Positions 49,556-62,810 of a stretch of DNA of 64,000 nt are shown here, piece after piece. A model generated the notes under the pieces. That model worked only from the letters and a program-made list of their open reading frames with translations. It did no database searches and had not been told where the DNA came from. Every line of letters begins with the position of its first letter. The stretch's first letter is position 1. The stretch lies in assembly GCA_024734555.1 (NCBI GenBank), contig JANPWX010019792.1, forward strand, positions 1,386,653-1,450,652, given 5' to 3'. The stretch is from Trochalopteron elliotii. Lineage: Eukaryota > Chordata > Aves > Passeriformes > Leiothrichidae. Both the position numbers and the translations under genes were made by a program.

Positions 49556-52121
49556 TTAGTGGCTGGGAGTTGAACTCTGCTGAAAATGTCTCCTTTGCTC
49601 CATTTGTACGAACTGCAATTGATATGTAATACTTGTTTCTTTCTTGACAAGGATTGTCTAGCTGTCCCATAGCACTCTCCAATTAATAGACAAGACTGTG
49701 CAATGGAAAGACTGTGTGCTTTCCTGCTTTCCACACCACAGGAGTGAAGGACTAGCTAAATTCCAGTCACCTGCATGATCACCATTCTAGAAACTGCAGA
49801 GATTCCTGATTCCTTTCTTGTTCTTCTTATCATGAGAACTAATTTATCTGGAAAGGTGGAGTGGACTGATCTTGAACCAAGCACAACTGGAAACTACACT
49901 ACCAAGAAGGAGATAATTCTAAGAGTTAGTGACTCCCAGCTCTTGGCTGTACACCTGCTCAAATGGGAGCTTTTGTCTGGCAGAGACAAGCTAGGGCCAA
50001 GAAGTTAAGTGAAGGAATTCCTTCCATTTTTGAAGGACCATCTACTAGACCATGCTGAATTTATACCTGATCATTTCCCTCATAGTCTAAGAAAGAATAC
50101 AGTTTCACTCATTATTCTAAAAATCTTCTAATTTTTTTGCTTGACTACAATGTCTTCCTTGAAAGATAAATGGCTCCTTATTCAATAGGCATTGTCTTAC
50201 AGCTAAAGCAACAAAGAGGCATGTTTATGATGGAACAGTTCACCCCTGAAGAAACATGGCTATGTACCTCTAAAATACACTTCACTTTCAAAGACTTTTT
50301 AAATTCTAGGTTTAAAGTGACCTATCTTCCAGTTCATTTTGGCTTAACATCTTTTATTTTTAAAAATATGCACATCATACATAAAGTTAATTTGGAAGAA
50401 TCACCTGGATGTGACTCTTTCTTTTATCAACAACTTTTTCTGCATGAATTTCTGCATGTGTTATGCCACATTTGAACCTTGAAAAAGGAAAGCACTGCCT
50501 GCAGCTTCGGACTACACAAATCCAGTTTTATATGAGGAATAAGGACTTTGCCCTGTGAATGCTGATTAACTGGCAGGTGTGAGGATCATTAATTTGCAAG
50601 GTGTGTGTTTTCTTATAGAGGCAGAGGGCTGCAGCTACCTGACTTGTCTTAGCAAGCCATAAGTAGATAACTATATTTAATTATAACTTGCTGTATAGAG
50701 TGCATGATTGCAATGCATTTCAAATCAAGAACTTGGCAGATTTCTTCTTGGCAAGTGAAGAAGGTAGTAATATTTGAAAGAGATGTATCATATATATGGA
50801 TTTAAAGCTTTTTAGCTGGGATGTCTGAAGGACATAGGACAAATTTTATGGTTAATTTAATTTTTATTTCCATGTGAGCAATTTCTATGTGTGCAGGGCT
50901 GTTTTTCATCTTTCTTGAAGATGCAGGAACTAATAAACTGTTTGGAGTATTCATGCAATTAAAAGTTTAATGGCATATGGTTTCTTCGTGTTTGCTATAA
51001 ACTTACAAATGTATGGAAATCAGAGGATGAAAAAGCTGAGTTTGACTCCATAAAAACAGGATGAGTGAAATTTGTCTGAAAGGCCTGCAGCTTACTGCTC
51101 TAGTTTAATAAGAGAAGATTTCTGACCCCAATAAGGGGAAAGTTTTCCTCTGTGATATACTGCTTGTTCTATAAGGGTGATTTTTACCTTCTGAAACAAA
51201 AATTGATCAGATCTGTGCATTTCAAAATTATTCTTACTAGTCATGATAAACTGAAGAGATAAATGGCAAAGCGACATCATTTTTTCAATTAAATGACTCA
51301 AACTGTGTTATGTGTAACTATGGCAAGATTCTGAATGCTGCAAGTTGATGCTGCCCAGTAAATGTATTGGTCTAAGAAGGCAGTAGAAAAGATGTCAACA
51401 CAATCTATGCTATTTCACTTCAAGAATTTCTGAGTATTCCCATACTGGCTGAAACACAGCAAAGCATGAACATTCCTTGTGCCAGAGGACTAGCTTATGT
51501 AATAAATTCCAGTCCTTTCAAAGCCTTACAGAACTGTCTTTTACTGCCTCCCAAGACATTAGTATTTCTTATTAATTTGTTTCCCATTTCTCACTGTAAG
51601 TGGTTGAACTAAGTCACTTCAGTAAATCAAAGTATTTGGACTGTGTTAGTTCTGAATGTTGACAGCATTTTCATGCATGCCATGTTTAATAGTACTTAAT
51701 AGGTTTATAGTGTGAAATACTTTGTATTTTCAGATATTTTTGAGGCCTATGGTTAGAAATGTTCATATATATTTAGTCAGATAATAAATCAGATGCTAAA
51801 GTATGTTGCTTTCTGCTAAGTAGAAAATTGCATGTAAGTATCTATCCCCATATAATTGGAAGTAAACTTCTGTACCCAACCCATTGTCTGTTATACATTA
51901 AATGGATAAATATAAAACTGTTATTTTTCAATATCTATTGCATTTCTTGGTGACCTCGAGCTGCTTTATTCTTGCAATGTATGTGTTTTACCCTAAATTA
52001 TTTTTAATAGTTTGGCTTAATTATTTCTAAACACTACTACAGACTTCCAGGCTTTAGTAGCTTACAATTCATGTTAAAATCTATCCAGTTACCATTTTCC
52101 AGCTGTTTTAAAATGTCCATT
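49556..52121. other. Intergenic and likely ZNF366 3' UTR
   Basis: The part nearest 52121 should be the ZNF366 3' untranslated region, which is long in mammals. Its end cannot be fixed from sequence alone. Confidence 0.4.
51965..51970 (-). terminator. ZNF366: Candidate ZNF366 polyadenylation signal
   Basis: TTTATT on the + strand gives AATAAA on the minus strand, about 155 bases after the stop codon. Other copies of the motif occur further downstream, so the site used is unknown. Confidence 0.3.
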
Positions 52122-52657
52122 TTAAATGCCTATAAGCATCGCTTGTTTTTCCATTTTTCTTTCCAGCAATTCCTTCAAACTCTTGTTCCTGTGCTTGAAA
52201 TACAAGTAATCAGAGAGAGAGTGACCAAGTCTGGCCTTTTCAAAGGACCTAAAGCTGAGATGTTCTTTGTTGTTTGCAAGCTCTCCCTCTCCACGTCTCT
52301 CCTCTTTGTCTGCATTTCCTATCCTCTTCCCCAGTCCTCCCTCACTTAACACCTCCTCCTTCTCATTGCAGCAGGACTCTCTGAAGTCCTTGATCATGCA
52401 CTCAGGCTTGCCAGAGAGATCTTGAGCCACGTACAGCTTGTTGTCATCGTCATGGTAGGTGGCAGGGCTGTACCTCTCTGCCTCATAGCAGTTATCTTCC
52501 TCTTCCTCCTGGCACGAGCTTCCCTTGGCACTCTCGCCATCAGAATGAAATGAGATTCCCTTCCCTTGGCTTTTCTGGGAAAGATCAAATGGCTCTTCCT
52601 GTTCCAAGCTTCTCAAGACGTTTGTCTGGGACAGAGCAATCCTTCCTCTTCCAAAAC
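52122..52657 (-). CDS. ZNF366: ZNF366 terminal coding exon
   Basis: On the minus strand an acceptor CACTACAAG follows a strong pyrimidine tract, and the exon begins at 52657. Two bases complete a Gly codon, then FGRGRIALSQTNVLRSLEQE leads into EPFDLSQKSQGKG. PFDLS is a CtBP-binding PxDLS motif. An acidic run (CQEEEEDNCYEAERYSP) and AQDLSGK follow. The end is SDYLYFKHRNKSLKELLERK, then MEKQAMLIGI, with stop TAA at 52124-52122. There are no fingers in this exon: it is the corepressor-recruiting tail. Confidence 0.95.
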
Positions 52658-54685
52658 CTTGTAGTGGTTTGAGGGGAGGAGAAAAGGAAAAAATTACATA
52701 TAGGAAATTTTACTACTTGACACATGGCTAAAAAACAAAATCTGAGGTGTCTTTGTATTCCATATTTTACTTTTGTCTTCCATCCAGCTAACTCCAAATA
52801 CTTCACTTGTAATATCTCATGGCGTCTCCTTCAAGATGCTGCAAAAAGGAGTGCTATTGTATACACTTCACAGCCAGGTTAGGACACACAAAATAATGTT
52901 TTGTACAGCCAGACTCTGGATGATGCAGCTGGGAAGAAAAGTGAAATGATCTGGCCTTTTGTAAACTGAATTTAGCCAATCAACCTACTCACTTCCTCCT
53001 TCCTATTCATTTTTACAAGAAAACTTGGATCTAGGGTCCATAACCCAAGTCACAGGCTTTGTATCTTATTTTTCAGAGGAGTGTAAGAGACAAAAAACGT
53101 GGCAATGTGTTTGTTCTGTGGACACTCTGGTTCAAAGTTAATACTTTAAAAACAAAGAGACAACAGTCTCAGCAGTCTATGACTCTCCTTAATTTTTCCT
53201 CTTTCATCCACTTGAGTTCAGCTGATTGAGAAATCAACTCAGTTGATCCAATCAACTTCAGTTGATTGACAAACACTCAACTGAAAAATTCTATCCACTA
53301 GATAGTGCTTCAGCTTGAGGAAACCATTAAAAACAAATTATGATTTGGAGCAGTGTATATAAATATGCATCTAATCCTGGATCTGGTTTGTCTTAGTATT
53401 TTTCAGTGTGCTTCCTCTTGCTGGAAATACAGATTATCCAAGAGGCATCTGTGGACTCAAATATGTTCCAAACATCATTGGGATATATTTAAAAGAATTC
53501 AGATACTGCAGGCATAGGCCAGCTTCATTAAAGACTAGTGACAATACAGGGTGAGGATTTTACCCAACAGCAAATACCTGTGGAAGTCACTATTCCACTT
53601 GCTTTTGTTTTATTTGTTTTTTATTTTCCCCTCAGTAATCAAATCCAGTTTTTGAAGGATGTATGCAGTCTCACTAGATAGCAGATGTTATTTTGGAACA
53701 AGGTGTATTTGTTGAAAGGATTCATAAACAGATATCAGGCCTGACAAATTTTCTCATATCTGATAAGCCTCAAGGGCTGCAGAATCTCTGTAATGAAAAT
53801 AGTGACAATGAAAAGTTCTTAGGCAATCTCCAGTTACAAGCAATTTTCTAACTAGCATGATGCTACAGCAGAGATTTACAGGAAAAAAACACTTATTTAA
53901 TTAGCTGTTAGGATCTTCATAAATTTTACACCAGATGTCATTAGGGTAAGTGTTTTACACATGTGCTAAGCTGCCCTAAAGCTTGAAGATAAGGAACACC
54001 AAGAAATCTTGCCCATTAAAAAGTTATTTATCTGCTAAATCTTTAAAAAACATATCTTGGATAACCAGCCCTCAAAAAATTCTCCCTAATTCCCCCACTT
54101 CTTTAGATAGCATTGATCTGTGTACATGAGGATGACTTCTGGAAGTAAATGTGGTGGGTGGCAGGCAGGAAATGTTTTGCAGGGTGCCCTCAGTAGTTAA
54201 AAATCCTTATACTGTGAGATTTGTACTTTGGGGGGGGTGTCCCTTCCTGTTCATGTGCTTCCACGTAAATGGGATCTTGAGCCTGTGGCCCTCACCTGAC
54301 ACCAGCTATGCCAGTACAGTACAGAATGACCACAGCCCCTGGATGGAGACCCACTGAGGACTCCACCCCTGTGCCAGACTGGAATCCAAAAAGCAGTGAG
54401 AAAGGACCATAGGTGTTCCAGATTTTCTTTTTCTGTCAATTTAGGATTAATTTATGATTTATTTGGGACAGGTAACACTGACATGTAATGCTATTAATAC
54501 AGTATGCAGTAATAATACTAGTAATACAGCTGATAACAGCTTCACAGGCTGTGATGGGATTCTATCTCCTGCAATAGCATTGGATCTATGGCACAGGATT
54601 GTGGATCTGTAGTACAAGGCCCATTTGTGTTTACTGTTATGCATATTCAGATCTCACGGAGAATAATCTTGCTGAAAAGTATTAC
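52658..54685 (-). other. ZNF366: ZNF366 last intron
   Basis: 2028-bp intron with donor GTAATA and acceptor CACTACAAG. It contains a perfect short inverted repeat at 53249-53268. No repeat family recognised. Confidence 0.6.
53249..53268. repeat. Perfect 9-bp inverted repeat
   Basis: CAATCAACT, a TC spacer, then AGTTGATTG. Further TCAACT and AGTTGA words flank it (53215-53285), so the region is rich in this hexamer in both orientations. It could form a small hairpin or a dimeric factor site; no function is known. Confidence 0.7.
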
Positions 54686-54860
54686 CTTGAGAATGAAATC
54701 CTCTTTCCATGACCCCGTGTTTGACTTTCATGTGCCTGGTGAGGTTCCCTTTCAAGGTGAATTTGCTGGGACAGTAGAGGCACTTAAATGGTTTACTGTC
54801 TGAGTGCAAGTGCATGTGTCCCATTAAATTGTGCATTCTGTTAAACTCCTTTCCACACAG
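54686..54860 (-). CDS. ZNF366: ZNF366 exon with finger 10 (end) and finger 11
   Basis: Acceptor GTTTTTACAG precedes 54860; the donor GTAATA starts at 54685. The frame reads LCGKEFNRMHNLMGHMHLH, completing finger 10 begun in the previous exon (FKCK). FKCLYCPSKFTLKGNLTRHM with KVKH follows as finger 11 (C-X2-C-X12-H-X4-H spacing), then GVMERGFHSQ with one carried base. All metal ligands are intact. Confidence 0.96.
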
Positions 54861-57800
54861 CTGTAAAAACAGTAAAAAATAAAAATTACTAGTTTGAAGC
54901 AGTATTTTCAAGGACAACATTTTTAAAGGAAATAGGACCAACATTTCTCAACTTAAACCCTGGCAGGTTTTGGCTGCAATGTTTTTCAAAGTTCCAGGCA
55001 AAAATCCTACAGGCAAAAATATATGGTTGAGTATCTACTAAGGCATTCTGACCTGGTGACATTTTCTAATAATGGTGACCAGCATACATAGTCAAAGATT
55101 TCCCAAAAGCAGTCAATGTTGTAAGGAGGGGAAAAACTTTAGTAATCTGGAATGCTCTTAACTCAAATGAGATTCAAAGTACAAGTTTCTGCCCTGGTGA
55201 ACCATTCCATTTGTAGTTTATACATCTAGCCTTTAATCAAGAACAATGTCAAGCAGAAATGGAATTATAAAATTAAACCGATTATGGGTTTCTGTGAAAC
55301 AGTCAAGCAAAATATTACTTCTCTTTAAATGGAAATGAAATGGCTGCACATTTCTCTTAAAGCTAGAAAAAGCAATTCCTTGTTTTTCTGTGTCTCTTGC
55401 TCACCCCTTTTTTCCCTGATTCTTTCATCATTTGTTTATCAGCTCCTGTGTTTCAGTGTCTCTGGTGAATAGCTGTAATTTAAACAGTCATGAGCCTGCA
55501 AGAATGACTCAGCTTTCCCTGAAGTATGTTCCTGCCAGCTCAAGCCATTGATTGTGCAGTTTTCCCTTTGATGGAACAATAAGGGTGGGTTTTATTCATT
55601 TTTGTTTATTTAGATGGGTCCTTTTGTAGTCTGGACTCTTGTGTATTCTCAAGACATGAGAGTTTGACATCACTATTACAGGCATCCAGACTTACTTGTC
55701 TTCTGGTCTTTCCTCATCAGGATTTATAATTTTATTCACATTCAAGTGGCTATTTCCATCCTCTGCAAACTTCTGTGTTTGCTTTCTACATTTTTTTTTC
55801 CTGACTTTTCTTACCATTGGATTTTAATTTTTTTAAATAATTCGTATTACTATATAAACTAGAATCACCACTACTGAGTAGTTGAAACCTTTATCTAGCA
55901 GGGTAACCATCTGGCAGACAATTACTAAATAGAAATTACTAAGACTCTACCAGATTTTTTTAAATAATCTGAATTACAATTTTATTTATTTTGGTATTAC
56001 AGAAGAACTGATACAGAACTTGTAGATGTAAATTCAGAGAGTCAGCACCTGGAATATCTGGATAAAATCTAGATAGTGAAAGGATCCTTGGGGAAACAGT
56101 ACAGTATGCTTTGTGTTTTAAACCTTCTCTTGAGGGAAAATTGAATCAGTTCACAAATACAACAATTACCAGGTGTACTGTTTTAAAATGAAAGCTAAGG
56201 CTGAGTTAGTGCTGCAAAAACAAGAAATCTGAAAACATTCACTTGCTTTTCAAAAAATTATTTGCTTCAGCAGCATATGTACTCTTTTGTGGTTTTCTGT
56301 CTATGATTTCAGCAAATTTGTCAGCAAAGTGTTAGGCAAGATGGTTGGTGGAAAAAAGGATAGCCACTGAAAGTGAATCATTAATTTTTAAAAGTAAATT
56401 AGCTGTTTTCAAGGGTCATCCATACTCTGAGGAAAGAATTCTGTCTTCTTCACGTTCAAAGAAAGTTAATACGTAGGATTATTTACACTCAGAGAAATGC
56501 TGGAACCACAAAATAGCTCAGAAACTGCTGGGGAGAAACAGACTCTTGCCTACTACTGAGAGTATTAATAAGCACAGAAAACTCACAAGGAGTAACAGCA
56601 GCTGAATGTATCCTGACAGCTGCTGGAACCACCTGTAACATGTTAAGATTACTCTTGCTACAAGAATGTCAACAATGTCTCTCTAACATGTCTTTGCTGA
56701 AGGCTTCTGGTTATCTGCTTGTATTGTGGCTGACATATGTTATCACCAGAACTTGCTTTCCTACAGCCAGGTCTTCCCTGTCTGAACTGGTAACCAAGGA
56801 AAATCATGTGGAGTAGATGAGTGGCTTCAGTACTGCATGCAAATCCTTATCTTTATAAGCTCTTGAGCACTAAAATTGATTTAGGAGGAGCATTAAGTTG
56901 CTTTCTGTCAAGGCAATATTTTTTTCTCTTTCTTTATACTGGAAAGACAGGGATTTGGTAAAGGATAGTTCCTTACAGCATAGAAGATCTGTGTCTCTAT
57001 CAGGTTTTCCACTTCCCAGAGTCAGGCATATCTTAGAGATGTGTAATGTGTTCTTGTCCTGAAATCTCCTCTGGGGACATGAGGAAATGGTACTAGAGTG
57101 CAGAGGTGTGGCAGGAAAATTAAAGAAATGCAGAGAGGAAAATTGTTTTTCAGAATGATGGGTCTCTGTGGCATAATCTCTGTTTTACTGCACATTTCAA
57201 AAAGGTGCAAGACACCTTTCAGATGACTATCTCTGATCCAGATGTAGAAGGATGGAGGTTTCTCACTTGTATGCTGGAAGACTGCAACTAGAATCTAGCT
57301 GGAGTACACAGCTAATGCTCCATGAAGAGCCTGAGTCTGTAGATCAAACTAGAAGATTGTACAAGATTTTCTTTCTCTCTGACATGACAGCCTTGTGAGC
57401 ACTGATGACCAGGGTGTGAAATGTGGCCCTGAGACAGTTGCATGGGAGGAGCTCCAACAGGACCCATCACAGTGCACCACAGCACTCAAGGAGATGAGAA
57501 GTTTATGCAAAAGAACTTGTGATATCAGGAACAGCATGGTTTACTTGTAGACTTTCTCTTAGGCTGTCTACTTTAGACAAAACATAATTAAAACTTTGAA
57601 GAGAACACTTCAGCTGTAAGTCTGCTGAGCAGACTTTGTTGCACTGGCTGGTGAAATGGACTTCAGTATAGTTTGCTAGAAAAGTCTACATTAGTTCAAC
57701 CCTAGATTTTGTCCTCCCAAGCCAGCACGTGAAGCATTGTCCTTCTAGATTTGTCACCTGTTTCTTCTCAAAGTCTTTCTCTCACACATTTTCTTTGATG

Positions 57801-60492
57801 TTGACTCCTATTTAAAACACACATTTTTAGATGGGGAAAAGTGTGGTGTTCAAAACACTTGCTGCAGACATTTGTCTGGGCTGAAGAAAAATCCATTGCA
57901 TCCTTTATTGGAGGTCTGAAACACTGATTTATTACTTCAGTACTAAAAGCAACAGTAAATTTCATGGAGCTTTTCTCTCTACAAATCCAAATTAGTGCTG
58001 TTGCACCAGCTGGTGGAATGCCTTCACAACTCTTTAGGTGTTTTTTCTTAAGCAGAAATAAACAAGACAATATAGGCTTAGGCCTTTAAATGCTACAGAC
58101 AAGTTCACCCTCAGAAGAAAATCAAACAGAGATCCAGGCTGCAGCTGGATAAGGAAACAGAAGGGACAACTATTTGCTACTCCCTCACTTCTGATAGTAT
58201 GTGCTTAGCTGTGATTAGACACATAGGAAAGCTCATGTTTTCTTTTGCTGTGAGAAAAAGGTAAAGAAAACCATTGCATGTGGTGAAGTATAAAGGCTAC
58301 TGCTGTGCTCTCTTTCCCTTGCATTCTTCTTCTTTTTTTTTTTTTCTTCAGAAGAAGGGTGTTCCTTTCCTCAAAGAAAGAAGGAGAGGGAGAATGACTG
58401 TAAACTGTCCAAAAGGACCGTGAGAAAACAGGAAGCTTTGAAAAGTACAAGAGAAAGCAAGATGAAATCTATTTGCAGGCAGTTCCCCGGGGACATGTGA
58501 GCCATTGTTAAGCAGGCTGTTCATACAGCTATATCCTTCCTTCTGCTGAGGAGGAGCTTGGTGCCAAAAGGCTGCTATCTGGTCATTGCCTTAACCCTGC
58601 AAGTACCAGCCAGGAATATTTGCTTTCAAGTGTCTTTGAGGGCTCTGTCAGAGAGGTAATGTCAGGATGTTCCTGATGCAAAAAAGCAATTCCTGATTCT
58701 GCCTCTGCTTATTGTTGCAATCTTCACTGTCAGGGGGCTCTGATGTTGGTTCATACCCCCTCAGCCATATGAGAAACAGATTCACTGGGTTCACTTGTTT
58801 CTTTCCTCCTAGGAACACTGGGTGGGGACAGAAAAGTAAAAAAATAAGAAAAACAGGTGTTCCTGTAGAGCTTTTGTTACTGTCTGGAAAACATACTGGT
58901 GATACTCTGTTTCCCAGTTCCAACTACTGCCCTCTCCAAGTTTCGGTAGTCTGTCACCATCAAACACTGAGCTGAGCACAACCTTCCAGCTAATCTGCAC
59001 GTACCCAAAAAAGTCATGTGGATCCACAGAATGCAGCCACAAAATCTGATCCAAAAACTGACTTTCTTTCCTGAAGTTTGAGGAGTCAGAGGAGGACTTC
59101 ATCCAAATGGGAACAAAAAGGCAGATTTGCAGATGTTCTCAGAGAATGAAAACCTCCACCAGACCTGACATGTTACACTCCAAGAATTTCAGTAAAATAA
59201 TTTTTTTATCAACATAGAACAATGTAAGCACTATTATACAAAATACTATTTTCATAAGACATAAATTAAAATAAAACAAAACACTGAAGTTGGAATACTT
59301 CGCTTCTAGTTTTTCAAAGTATAATTTTTCGAAGTTAACAAAGCAAAATGATGAAGTCAGAAAGCTTAATTTTGACATTTTCTTACTAAAACTAGTGCTG
59401 AATATATATATTCCTATGACATTTTGAAATTCTACATTTTTTCAAGACAAAATAATTCCATTTAAAATTTTTCATCCATCTCTGCTTTTTCATGAAATGT
59501 TCCTTTTAAGAAAATTTTCAGTATCATAAAGATGTAGGATGAAAGAGTTCTAGAAACTGCTTCCAAATCAGTCTTCAGTTACTTATGCACAAGCTGGATA
59601 ATATGCTCCGTTCTGTATTTACAGCCATCTTAGAACAAATTAAAGTGGAGAAAAAGTCTACAGCCTTTGACTTCACAAGATATGATTACAGTAATTAATC
59701 AGACAGGGAGCAAAACAACATACATAGCATCCAATACTGAGTAAGAATATAGATATGAATAATTCAGAAGGAACACATTAGAAGTAAACAGGGTCAATAA
59801 AGTCTTAAATGTTTATGGGAAGGGAGGAGAAGAGAGGATGGAAAAGGATTGTCAGCCTCCAGTGCTGGGAGGAAGCAGCAAACTGGAATTTGCACAGGAT
59901 TGTAGAAAGGCCAGGTGGTCTCAGAGGCTCTTTTGTTAGCATACAGGTATCCTGTCCTGAATTTCAGTCTGGTGATCACACTTGGTCCATTCAAATCCCT
60001 TCTGTAGTTTTATTTTGCTGTGGGTTTTTCTGGCTCCTTTCTTGAACTCTTGCATAACATCACTGTGTGAAGTTGTGGCTGCTGCTTTTCCATGATCCTC
60101 TGCAGGATGCATGACTTGATTTCTGCTTTTTGTCAGTGTTTCAATCTATTAAGCACTTAAATTTCTGTTTGGATGGTTGCACTAAGCAAATGTCAAATGT
60201 GTTTATTGTCTGTGGCACTTAAACAATCACAAGGCAAAAAACCCCAAAACTATGTGAGGATGAATGATATTGAAGGGAAAGGGAGTAAACTACAGGTATT
60301 TACCTCCATTATTTCGTGCTACATAAGCAGAACCTGGATGAAGGAAGAAAATCAGACTGGTTTATGCTAATTTTTGAATGCAACTCCAGTATGTGTTAGC
60401 AATTTCTGTTTCTCTAATTCTGCCATATTATAAGATGATGATATCAGAGAAATATATTGTAGGTTAATGCCTCTGCCACCAAAGGCACTTAC
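54861..60492 (-). other. ZNF366: ZNF366 second in-window intron
   Basis: 5632-bp intron, donor GTAAGT at 60492, acceptor TTTTTACAG. AT-rich with a T run near 58331-58343. No exon, RNA gene or transposon was recognised in it. Confidence 0.55.
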
Positions 60493-60684
60493 CTTGCATT
60501 TAAAGGGTTTGACATCAGAGTGAACAATCATGTGGGCCTTGAGAGTCTGCTTTTGCACAAAGCTCTTGAAGCACAAGTGGCATTGATAGGCTCTGATATT
60601 GGTGTGGATCAGGACGTGTCGCTTCATGTTGGCCAGCAGGGTAAATTCCCGGCCACAGATTCCACATTTGTGCTCTTTCACACC
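60493..60684 (-). CDS. ZNF366: ZNF366 exon with fingers 8, 9 and start of 10
   Basis: 64 codons, phase 0. Acceptor TTTCCTTTCAG precedes 60684; donor GTAAGT follows 60493. It reads GVKEHKCGICGREFTLLANM with KRHVLIH (finger 8), YQCHLCFKSFVQKQTLKAHM with IVH (finger 9), then SDVKPFKCK, the first cysteine of finger 10. The split of a finger between C1 and C2 by an intron is the same as I recall in human ZNF366. Confidence 0.96.
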
Positions 60685-62810
60685 CTGAAAGGAAAGAAAA
60701 AATTATGTAGGTGGAAAAAATTTTAGGTAATTTAACCATCAGTACAGCAACTTATGCATTATTCATTCTGCATTAGCAAAGTCAATAATAAATTATTTAA
60801 TTTTTAACATTTTTCAAGGTACCTATGTATTTTCTCCTGACAAATCCTTACAAGCTTCTGAGAAGCAGAGAAGTAAAACAAAATGTAAGCTTAATGAAAT
60901 AATGAAGTCTGTTTACAAATCAATCAGACATAATCAGTGTCAGAGCTTCCCTCTCCTGCTCTGCTGCTTAAGTAAAGTATTGATCAAGCATATACAATTA
61001 CCGACTAAGAATAAAAGCCCACAAGTTAAAAGACTAAAGTAGTGCTTGCCTTTAATAATTAAATAGGACTGGATTATGAAAAAAGAACAGCCCTATTTTG
61101 AAGAAAGTTATGGAAAATAATCAAAGTAACTGAGAGTAGTCAAGCAATATCACCAAATAAGATTATACATCCTATTTACATTTATTGCAGAGAGAAAAAT
61201 GTGTTTATTCTTAGTGGGATTTTCAGTACCGGTAATGGAATGATTTCATTTTACGTGGTGTTTACAGAACATTTCTATCACTTTTTATGCTATCCACTCA
61301 ATTTACTACTGCATAATTCAATATTCTTGACCACCCGTGTGGTCTGTCAGCTTCTCAAACAGTGATTTAGATACTATGAAAATCAAAGAATTTGCTACTA
61401 AACAGCTTAAGTGTTTAACTTGCTGAAGGTAATAAGGATTTACTAGTGAGGTGCTGAGAGCAATTATTCCTTCCACAGGCCTTCTTTAAAAAGGATGTGA
61501 AATGACTGTCAGTGGTTTTCACAGTTAATTACAAAGCTAAAACCCAACATCACCAGCAGTTTCAAGTGTCTGCTCATCTGATACCAGGCTGCTTTTACTT
61601 GCTAAGTACTGTAAATTATATTCACAGCTGAATCCACCTGCAGCTGTGGACAAAGAAGCAGAAGCTCTCTAAGGGCTCAGGGGCATTTCATCTCCTAAAA
61701 AAAAAACCTACTATGTCTTCAATTAGTGGAATCTTGCATGGTGAATCCAAAGACCAGGGAATCTCCATAAAGAACAGAAATTACAAGCATGAAGCAGAAA
61801 AGAAAAAGCAAATGTGGAAGTAGAAGTTGTCTGGTTTTCAAAGAATATGTGACTATAAGACTCAAGTGCTGTAGTTTTCTGTGTTTTTAATGTTTTTCAG
61901 GTAAAAGCCAAAATTCAAATGTTAAAGGGAAAATATGCAAATCTCAAAGCAAACTTTTTTTGAAGTGAAAGGTTTTGAATTGTTTTATTATTTTTGTAAA
62001 AGTGGCTAGTCAATTTCAGAGCTTCTTGACTAGAACAATTACATTGTTCCTATTTTTGAAAGCAACCCTTTCAGAAGTGTTCCAAAGCTTTCTCCTACTC
62101 TAAGCTGACCCTGCTGTCACCACTGTCAGTGGTGGCAAGACTGACACTTGATATGAATTGGCTGTGATTATGATCTTGCTTGTTCATTTCTATTAACTGG
62201 TGTTCTGGATAACATATGCACATAGGGGAATTTCTCTCAGGGTTATTTTGTTTTTTAAATGTCTCATTATAATGATTCTTCAAAATCTGATGCGTAATAA
62301 CATACTTTTTTTTTTTTTTGCTGCAGTCCACTGCCAAACCCACGTACTTCCTAATTAAGGGAACAAAGTATCAGAACTGGCTTTCAGTAAAAAAATAGTT
62401 TAGAATTGAGACTTTAATATTTAAAAAATATTAAAATTTAAATATTTTAAAATTTAAATATAAATATTAAATTTAAATATTTAAAAATATTTAAATTGAG
62501 ACTGAGAGGGTGGTTATACACCTCTGCAAAATTTTACAGAAGGCCATTCTGAAAAAAAACCCAAGAAACAGAGACATATCAGTCCAGTTTGGGAAAGTGA
62601 TACAGGGTTTTAATTGAATTCCTGTTTATAACAAAGCTGGGTTTGCGTGTACTTTTTTAAGGCTGACAAAAACACCTGGCTGATTCAACTGCCACTAATG
62701 CTGGGGTTTCTGTGTAAGCCTCTGCAGCTGGAAAAAGGCACCTATATTTATCTTTAGCAGCCTGGATAATCATCATACCAGCTTCAGATGCAAGGGGAGA
62801 GCTGGCTTAC
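60685..62810 (-). other. ZNF366: ZNF366 first in-window intron
   Basis: 2126-bp intron. It contains an A/T palindromic low-complexity stretch at 62401-62490. No other feature recognised. Confidence 0.55.
62401..62490. repeat. AT-only palindromic low-complexity stretch
   Basis: Repeated TTTAAATATT and AAATATTTAAA words with local self-complementarity, lying in a ZNF366 intron. Confidence 0.85.
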
